Of a DNA stretch of 31,584 nucleotides, positions 27,301 through 31,584 are shown in pieces. The stretch's first letter is position 1; each line of letters opens with the position of its first letter. Both the position numbers and the translations under genes were made by a program. The stretch comes from an uncultured Rhodobiaceae bacterium. GTDB taxonomy: Archaea; Thermoplasmatota; Poseidoniia; Poseidoniales; Poseidoniaceae. The stretch covers positions 1 to 31,584 of the forward strand of contig CALDQY010000050.1 of assembly GCA_937911445.1 (NCBI GenBank), in the 5' to 3' direction. The notes under the pieces are model-generated. The model saw only the letters and a program-made list of their open reading frames with translations. It did no database searches and was not told the origin of the DNA.

Positions 27301-29740
27301 TGGGCAGGAGCGCCATGTTGGGCCACCAGCGCCTGGCGGTCAAGCGGTCACGGTCAACATTCAGGACAGCGTCGACCCGCCAACACAAATCAGCCTCCAC
27401 TACTGGGTGGGATGCAAGTCCACTGTGGCGATTGGATGTCACGATTTCAACTTTGACGGATTGCCGCAGGAAGACGAGTACGCTGAGAAAATCTTCTCCT
27501 CTCCAGAAACCATCACTGGTGGTCTTAACATCTTCAACGGCCTTGTCGACGACTCAATGCTCGAACATGGACAGGTCGTATCGATGTATGTGAGTGGTAA
27601 GGATGGTCAACAAAATCAGGTTGCTATGGGTGGAGGTCCTGTTTGTCCACCAACACCGCAGGTGTGTGGTTATGCTCCAGGTCAAATCATGCCGAACTGG
27701 GACGCTGATGCATCCACATACCGGATTCGACAAGAATTCGAACCTGTCGTCGATTTGACAAATTCAAGCATTGTCGGACACGAGGACGAGCAACCGCTTC
27801 ACCCTGGAGTCATGTACACGGCTCAAGTGGTCCTTTCCGATCGAAACGGATGGGATGATATCCAATTCGTCCAATTCGCTCTTGGCGAAGATGTCAACGA
27901 TGACGAGACATCGATTTTCATCCAACTAGAAGAAGATGAGAATGGTATGCCAAAGGCTCGACTCGAGTCAGGTGGTGAATACATCGCTGTCTCCAACCTC
28001 TATTCTCAAGTCTCCACGTTCGGTGACGATGCCAATCAGTTGCTGATTCGTGCTCGCTTCCAGTTGACATGGTCGTTCCCTGAAGTCTACGATACCGATG
28101 GCCTCGAACATTTCATTCCAGTTCTCAAGGTGACGGACAAACCGTGCAATGAGGGTGAAACAACCCCATGTTTCTCGAAGATCAGTGGTTTGGGTTCCAA
28201 CGCTTGGAGTCTTGACAACGACTTCCGATTCTACACCGAACCAGGCCACATCAAGGCTGTCGAACTTCGCGATGGTACCAATCACTACAACGACGAAGCA
28301 GAGGAGACGCTGATTGGAAGCGGACAAGCGCTTCGAGTCACCGGACGTGTCTTGTTTAGCGAGGATGAGACGCCTGCTCCTCCGGGTGCTTTCGATGTCG
28401 TCTTTGGTGATTTCGATCACGTATGGAGAACCTCTCCTCGAGACAACGGTGAATTCAGTCTTGACTTGCTGGTTCCTGCGGTAAATTCGGGTCACCTTGA
28501 CCTACGCTTGCGCCTTGATGACTTGCCGGGACTGGCTCAAGATGAAACCAATCCTCTACCACGTGTGCGCTTCGCAGTCGACAGTTCAAATCCGACCATT
28601 CAAACCGTCATGTTAAACGAGGTTCCTGCTGGTTCACCCCTTTCAATCGGTGAGGCTAACTCGCTGCAAGTCATGCTTGAAACCGTGGACGACAACGGTT
28701 TCGATATGGATAATCCTGCTGTTTTGCATTACCGAATTCGTGCAGGAGAAGCTGAAATCTCACGTGGAGCGACTGCGTTGCCTGAGACGCTTCCGTTTGG
28801 AGACCAGTTCTTCTGGACTGGGGAAATTGATTTGACGGATATGGGCGCAACGATGCTTTTACCATCCTATGTCGTCGATGTATGGGTCTCTGGTTCGGAC
28901 GCTACAGGAAATCCATTCGATACGTCGAACAACAACATCGACGAACCATTTGCGACGTGGCCGCTGTCCCTTCTTGGACCGAGTATTTCCTTCACTCATC
29001 CAGAAACTGAAATCGAATGGAGCAATCCAAGCCCAACGCGTGGTGAGACCTCTGAACTTGAAATCAGTATCCTCAACGAAGGTGGCAAGGGTGATGTTCG
29101 CTTTGTTCTTCAGAGATTGGTCGATACCGGTTACTGGAACGAAGAAGCAAACACGAGCATGCCTGTATCAGCCGGAATCACTGCTGTTGCTTCGATCCCA
29201 GTCGTAGCGAACGTGGAAGCAGGAGAATCGCAAGCTTATCGCTTGTTGGTCCTCGTCGATGGTGTTGAGATGGACCGATACAACGTCGATCCACTTATTG
29301 TTAAGAAAGACACAGTTCGTGATGGTGATGCGCTTGCACAACAAGCGAGTGATGGTCAATTTGCCATCTTCATGTATCTTGTTGCAGTTGCGTCCCTCTC
29401 TGCCTTCCTGTGGATGCTTGTCATGTATCGGAAGATGAAGTATGGTGATGACGAATTTGAAGCAGACCAAACAGAGGTCGTTGCTGAGGAGATGGAACAG
29501 AAGGAGGTTCCTGAATTGAAGGTTCAACCCGCTCTACCACCAAAACCGACCCAAGTTCCTGCACCGATTCCTCAACCAACGCCTCAACCAACGCCTCAAC
29601 CCGCGCCTCAACCATCCGTCCAAGCGGATCCACGAGGAATTGCACCGCTGCCACCAACCGGTCTTCCAGAAGGTTGGACACAGGAACAATGGAATCACTT
29701 TGGATGGCAATACATCGAAGGATTCTCCAAGAAGAAGTAG
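24326..29740 (+). CDS. Giant surface protein, N-terminal signal, propeller-like and beta-sandwich domains, C-terminal anchor with Trp-rich tail
   Basis: 1804 aa. Start at ATG 24326 after GGAAGG; upstream in-frame starts would put residues before a clean signal peptide (hydrophobic core about residues 11-23, probable cleavage after AEAAE or nearby). Residues about 35-150 look like a beta-sandwich, and about 150-430 show blocks compatible with a propeller (LYAILSGYKYFY, DTIWILHNQNRRIQSYTV). Later modules include a segment beginning RPRIDVGADGTFDWE (about 634) and ending GRVKITNIDIAYKMN. I recall this type from Poseidoniales-like surface proteins, but I cannot verify that. Several Ig-like modules follow. 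One membrane helix lies at about 1677-1698 (MYLVAVASLSAFLWMLVMY). The tail of about 100 residues is acidic, then Pro/Gln-rich, and ends GWTQEQWNHFGWQYIEG plus a basic FSKKK. Role inferred: adhesin or receptor. The 10-base gap to the next gene suggests an operon. Confidence 0.87.
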   Translation: MSVNAVSQRSIAVVLLALFLGMSFSPFGELWIEQAEAAEVARHTYEFSDGTTEYIALYQGGNADSGAKIALPKGAQVTDVQMTLSGASATGWSSIPTTTRDHWVAGEASNTDNQSTDLTLAMANSSHAFNAHGMDEDINPSSTAWLDNGTYAVRQPHTSNSTDALFSQQLKLSPNSLNAQGQGAVLRHHDWLYLSTWSSTSFHNIVHRLYPNNGTRESIITLDQNGCTLPNKHSSSYYGQWGFRDWVVTDDERLYAILSGYKYFYTSTANTLYHRVLEFDISNENEWVCIDSFQPQGNGDYTGITYDPVEDTIWILHNQNRRIQSYTVSATGDFERGDQYFTFQTSTSSIWQCGVTNQQARGLEMNQTHFFMRCQDGNYYNDRDQLETWGRSGSAVALIPENTVRSISSLGYGLFYDGRRFITVDSGYSTWSSSPSYHEFGTSWQYKTTPAPGTTTWFGPVIETPDDVLSVNMETLWSATSIGDRVDYWVSADNGTHWVAVESNTTVHFQHPGKELVWKATLIGSTAVSWWVDLEYATEYESSGTWISPPKPTGTKVGKVRPVWVATTDAATDITVQVSNDDGSTWQPAANLAETSFSTDGAGNILRYAVTMTSTDRLKTPVMDSLELFYEEGYPDRPRIDVGADGTFDWESILFLNESAIGVSDDSEVGVEVDFQPTLVDAFNDYIPDNGDGMVEVPLAIKAQTSGRVKITNIDIAYKMNTHAISAAFEGGMAAPDGIARNLIIKVAHGDEVNFVTEVTASLNNSRGDNPTFKWQQGDACSTLNDAGGIVSFDTANCSSFLDANDVRTIRIPVTVDWSWDDEAATEALLTVKDSLGTAVNNWQTENMRLRVENDIQLDGLQVFDETGRQLFAQDWVRGGQNLSFLGKIHFESSQLSPLSGEFNLRVLGQNVTYDGDPIGQPIVLAEESNPNFGSYNLTFMSPIESTPGGMVFSVEAVNLPNGSTFTNPGYNTIRLVLDGNSPLVLGVTPFDGQERHVGPPAPGGQAVTVNIQDSVDPPTQISLHYWVGCKSTVAIGCHDFNFDGLPQEDEYAEKIFSSPETITGGLNIFNGLVDDSMLEHGQVVSMYVSGKDGQQNQVAMGGGPVCPPTPQVCGYAPGQIMPNWDADASTYRIRQEFEPVVDLTNSSIVGHEDEQPLHPGVMYTAQVVLSDRNGWDDIQFVQFALGEDVNDDETSIFIQLEEDENGMPKARLESGGEYIAVSNLYSQVSTFGDDANQLLIRARFQLTWSFPEVYDTDGLEHFIPVLKVTDKPCNEGETTPCFSKISGLGSNAWSLDNDFRFYTEPGHIKAVELRDGTNHYNDEAEETLIGSGQALRVTGRVLFSEDETPAPPGAFDVVFGDFDHVWRTSPRDNGEFSLDLLVPAVNSGHLDLRLRLDDLPGLAQDETNPLPRVRFAVDSSNPTIQTVMLNEVPAGSPLSIGEANSLQVMLETVDDNGFDMDNPAVLHYRIRAGEAEISRGATALPETLPFGDQFFWTGEIDLTDMGATMLLPSYVVDVWVSGSDATGNPFDTSNNNIDEPFATWPLSLLGPSISFTHPETEIEWSNPSPTRGETSELEISILNEGGKGDVRFVLQRLVDTGYWNEEANTSMPVSAGITAVASIPVVANVEAGESQAYRLLVLVDGVEMDRYNVDPLIVKKDTVRDGDALAQQASDGQFAIFMYLVAVASLSAFLWMLVMYRKMKYGDDEFEADQTEVVAEEMEQKEVPELKVQPALPPKPTQVPAPIPQPTPQPTPQPAPQPSVQADPRGIAPLPPTGLPEGWTQEQWNHFGWQYIEGFSKKK
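29570..29617 (+). repeat. 12-bp tandem repeat encoding Pro-Gln-Pro-Thr
   Basis: Four consecutive copies of CCTCAACCAACG: the first two exact, the third CCTCAACCCGCG and the fourth CCTCAACCATCC. They encode PQPT-type tetrapeptides in the cytoplasmic tail of the 1804-residue surface protein. Near-identity of the first two copies suggests recent slippage, and the number may vary between strains. Confidence 0.85.
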
Positions 29741-29750
29741 GTGTTGACCT

Positions 29751-30188
29751 ATGTCAGCAACAGATTCAATGGTGACGCTCCAAGAGCGCATGGTGAATCT
29801 CATTGGCCAATTGACCATGCCTGTTGCTGAGGTTGCACTCGTTTTGCAACATCATATTCAGGGATTGCTCGGTTCGCTCAACGAATTTGTCGAGAAGACG
29901 GGAGCAACAATCAATGAGCGAGTAGCTCAACCTTGGCCAATTGAGGAAAACGATGTGGACCACAATCCAATCTCCTTCGATGTTGAGAAAGTACTGAAGA
30001 TTGTCGATCAAGATCGGATGGATATTCTTTCAACACTCATTCGTGTGACGTTGGTCGAAACAGAGATGGACCTGGTCGAAGGAATACTTGCCTTACGCTC
30101 ATGGGAGCAACTTGTACGTCAACAACTTGCAGATGCAACCGGGCCTGGTCAATTGTTCTCGCCGATTGAATTACCAGAAGAGTGGTAA
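29751..30188 (+). CDS. Small helical protein of unknown function
   Basis: 145 aa, not recognised. No signal peptide, membrane helix, Cys or known catalytic motif is visible. The sequence is predicted mostly alpha-helical: heptad-like hydrophobic spacing at residues 7-55 (MVTLQERMVNLIGQLTM onward) and again at about 80-130 (FDVEKVLKIVDQDRMDIL onward), with an acidic C-terminus (PIELPEEW). AGGTG 7 bases before the ATG supports the start. It begins 10 bases after the 1804-residue surface protein gene, so it is probably cotranscribed and made in the cytoplasm, where that protein's long tail also sits. A tail-binding partner is a reasonable hypothesis, but no evidence in the sequence proves it. 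Confidence 0.75.
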   Translation: MSATDSMVTLQERMVNLIGQLTMPVAEVALVLQHHIQGLLGSLNEFVEKTGATINERVAQPWPIEENDVDHNPISFDVEKVLKIVDQDRMDILSTLIRVTLVETEMDLVEGILALRSWEQLVRQQLADATGPGQLFSPIELPEEW

Positions 30189-30228
30189 TGGACAGACGTT
30201 TTAGAACAGAGAGTGCGGAGTGAGTTGC

Positions 30229-31017
30229 ATGCGAAACAAGCGTTTGATGGGCGTTCTCCTCTCCTGCCTGATGGTTTCCATTCCAATGGCAGGTTGTGCA
30301 TCGGAAATCGAATCAATCCTTGGGGAATCATGGGGTGTTCCAGGTGGATTAGCGCTTGCTTGTCTTCGAGACGATGCTTACCGTGAACTTGTCATTGAAA
30401 TCGATCATGCACCTGGATACAACCCTGAGTCATCGACCGTCAGCTTGCTGAAGGAACGACTCGGTCAAGTCTGCGATAAGCCTGATGGAATCAGAATTGA
30501 ACTCAATGAGATGAATTTTGCAGAAACCACCACGTGGACGGCAAACACGGTTCGTGAAGTTGCACATGAGACAATGGACGCTCCGCCTCAGACATCTGTC
30601 CTGCGTTGGCATGTCATCATGCCCGAAGGAAAGTATTCCGATGACAGCGTTCTCGGTGTCGCAGTCGATGCTTCCACAATTGCTTTATTTTCGGATTCCA
30701 TCGATGATGCAACCTCCATCTTCAACCCACGAATATCTGCAGAAGATATTGAGAACAGTGTAATGGTACACGAGTTTGGACATCTACTTGGGCTTGTGAA
30801 TCTCGTTTACACTTCTCCTGCAGATCATGAAGATTCTGAACATCCTGGACATTCCAACAACGAAGACTCGGTCATGTATTGGGCTGTTGAGACTGTGACC
30901 ATTAGCGCATGGTTCAGCGGTGACCTTCCAACGGTGTTCGATCAAGACGATCTCGATGATTTAGCCGGCATGAAGAGCGGTGAACTCACAACAACTGACC
31001 AACTGTGGCGCCCTTAG
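30229..31017 (+). CDS. Lipoprotein with metzincin-like HExxHxxG zinc site
   Basis: 262 aa. Start at ATG 30229, 9 bases after GGAG (30216-30219); a GTG at 30220 overlaps that site. A short basic hydrophobic leader ends in MAGC with Cys23, a typical lipobox, so the mature protein is probably lipid-anchored outside the cell. The zinc motif is VHEFGHLLGLVN with H181, E182, H185 and G188. A metzincin would have His or Asp at position 191, but here it is Asn191. SVMYW (Met216) would be the Met-turn, 31 residues after H185, as in metzincins. Between them are three His (200, 205, 208) that might act as a substitute ligand. Predicted role: surface metalloprotease acting on extracellular protein; catalytic activity is probable but not certain because of Asn191. 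It is downstream of the surface-protein operon, and the stop overlaps the convergent membrane-protein gene by 4 bases. Confidence 0.8.
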   Translation: MRNKRLMGVLLSCLMVSIPMAGCASEIESILGESWGVPGGLALACLRDDAYRELVIEIDHAPGYNPESSTVSLLKERLGQVCDKPDGIRIELNEMNFAETTTWTANTVREVAHETMDAPPQTSVLRWHVIMPEGKYSDDSVLGVAVDASTIALFSDSIDDATSIFNPRISAEDIENSVMVHEFGHLLGLVNLVYTSPADHEDSEHPGHSNNEDSVMYWAVETVTISAWFSGDLPTVFDQDDLDDLAGMKSGELTTTDQLWRP

Positions 31018-31319
31018 CGCGAACGTGCTTGAGAAACAATCACTGTTGCATCTCTCCACGCGTCGTAGATTGACCACAGCCAAAGAGGAACGTACAGAAC
31101 AATGGTCAAAGCAAGTGGAATCTGCAAGAGCGTCCAATCAAATGCACGCTGATGCTTTCGATTGAAATGTTGACCAAGAAACAAACCAGGAATGGCCGCT
31201 AAGAGCGCTGCAAAGATGGGGCGGAATGCACCCCACATCCCGACGCCGAGGAAGATTTCTCTCCAAATCTCAGTGATGAGGCGCATAGGACTCAGTCTCG
31301 ACTGCTCTGCTGGAGTCAT
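31014..31319 (-). CDS. Small membrane protein of unknown function
   Basis: 101 aa. Start taken at ATG 31319, three bases after GAGG. An upstream in-frame TTG at 31355 would add residues with a repeated TNHW/TNH pattern that coincides with a DNA repeat, so it is less likely. Two hydrophobic helices are visible, about 28-48 (FRPIFAALLAAIPGLFLG) and about 68-88 (IPLALTIVLYVPLWLWSIYD), separated by a basic loop (QHFNRKHQRAF). The C-terminus is polar and basic (SQARSR). No family recognised. Its stop codon overlaps that of the metzincin-like gene. A real gene is likely, given the clean two-helix pattern and tight packing. Confidence 0.65.
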   Translation of the reverse strand: MTPAEQSRLSPMRLITEIWREIFLGVGMWGAFRPIFAALLAAIPGLFLGQHFNRKHQRAFDWTLLQIPLALTIVLYVPLWLWSIYDAWRDATVIVSQARSR

Positions 31320-31333
31320 GTGCCTCAGGGGGT

Positions 31334-31407
31334 GGTTTGTCCAATGGTTTGTCAATCTGTTGCCAATTTGTCAGCAAAATCAAGAACAATCGACCCTACG
31401 ACAAACC
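31334..31407. promoter_or_regulatory. Divergent intergenic region with repeated GGTTTGTC words
   Basis: Between two divergent genes, GGTTTGTC occurs at 31334-31341 and 31346-31353 (12 bases apart), TTTGTC at 31367-31372, and the inverse GACAAACC at 31400-31407 directly before the peptidase ATG. This could be an operator; no clear TATA box was seen. Confidence 0.3.
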
Positions 31408-31584
31408 ATGCCACGTGTACTTCTCACAGGCTTTGGACCATTTGGAAGTCATGATGTCAATCCGACAGAGCTCATCGTTGAATCATTCCCACCCTTGATT
31501 CCAATTAAAAATCCATTTGGAAGGGGTTCAAGTGAGATGTCGATTGAGAAACACGTCCTCTCGGTTGATGAACATGGATCAAGG
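31408..31584 (+). CDS. pcp: Pyroglutamyl-peptidase I, N-terminal part (cut by window end)
   Basis: The first 59 codons of an open frame run off the right edge. The N-terminus MPRVLLTGFGPFGSHDVNPT is the signature start of the C15 cysteine peptidase pyrrolidone-carboxylate peptidase (strand, then GFGPFG, then N-P-[ST]). The enzyme removes N-terminal pyroglutamate from peptides in the cytosol. The catalytic Glu, Cys and His lie beyond the window, so activity cannot be judged. There is no Shine-Dalgarno site just before the ATG, so translation may be leaderless or start differently. It would fit a peptide-degrading lifestyle suggested by the two surface proteases nearby. The continuation after residue 29 is less family-typical than the start. 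Confidence 0.8.
   Translation, partial: MPRVLLTGFGPFGSHDVNPTELIVESFPPLIPIKNPFGRGSSEMSIEKHVLSVDEHGSR

Noticed and set aside
1..31584. tRNA, rRNA, insertion sequence or integrase genes
   Set aside because: No cloverleaf-like segment, transposase motif, or terminal repeats were found by reading; a covariance-model search was not possible.

Overview
The window looks like part of the chromosome of a planktonic archaeon, most likely Marine Group II / Poseidoniales-type Euryarchaeota. This is an inference. It rests on archaeal type IV pilin-like signal peptides of the AVSEILG kind, good Shine-Dalgarno sites of the GGAGGTGAT type, moderate base composition, very compact gene packing, and a series of giant acidic secreted proteins with Ca-binding and Ig-like modules. 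No rRNA, tRNA, CRISPR array or mobile element was seen. The taxon would need a phylogenetic marker or database search to confirm.

Layout. 1-6767 (+): the 3' part of a giant membrane-anchored surface protein with Cna-B-like and SdrD-B-like modules, then a membrane-anchored subtilisin (S8) protease. 6768-6917: an AT-rich promoter region with four copies of TTTGATATTATT. 6918-13781 (+): a secreted, C-terminally anchored right-handed beta-helix protein, followed 12 bases later by a STAND regulator (winged helix, NB-ARC ATPase, TPRs). 13778-18365 (-): a YycJ/WalJ-like metallo-beta-lactamase-fold hydrolase followed by three pilin-like proteins whose genes overlap by 4 bases at each junction. 18539-31017 (+): a 1912-residue secreted protein built of thrombospondin-type-3-like Ca-binding units, a 1804-residue anchored surface protein, a small helical protein of unknown function, and a lipoprotein with a metzincin-like HExxHxxG site. 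31014-31319 (-): a small membrane protein. 31408-end (+): the N-terminus of pyroglutamyl-peptidase I.

How the genes may work together. Most of the window is devoted to the cell surface: four giant exported proteins, two surface proteases, a pilin-like operon, and, at the right edge, the start of a cytosolic peptidase that would suit peptide scavenging. A plausible reading is a particle-attachment and protein/polymer-degradation region. The STAND protein is the only obvious regulator and lies between the beta-helix gene and the pilin operon. The best candidates for undescribed biology are this STAND/beta-helix/pilin arrangement with its iterated palindromic upstream motif, the Trp-rich cytoplasmic tails shared by two surface proteins, the composite Ca-binding repeat protein with an inserted propeller-like block, and the metzincin-like lipoprotein with Asn at the third zinc-ligand position.
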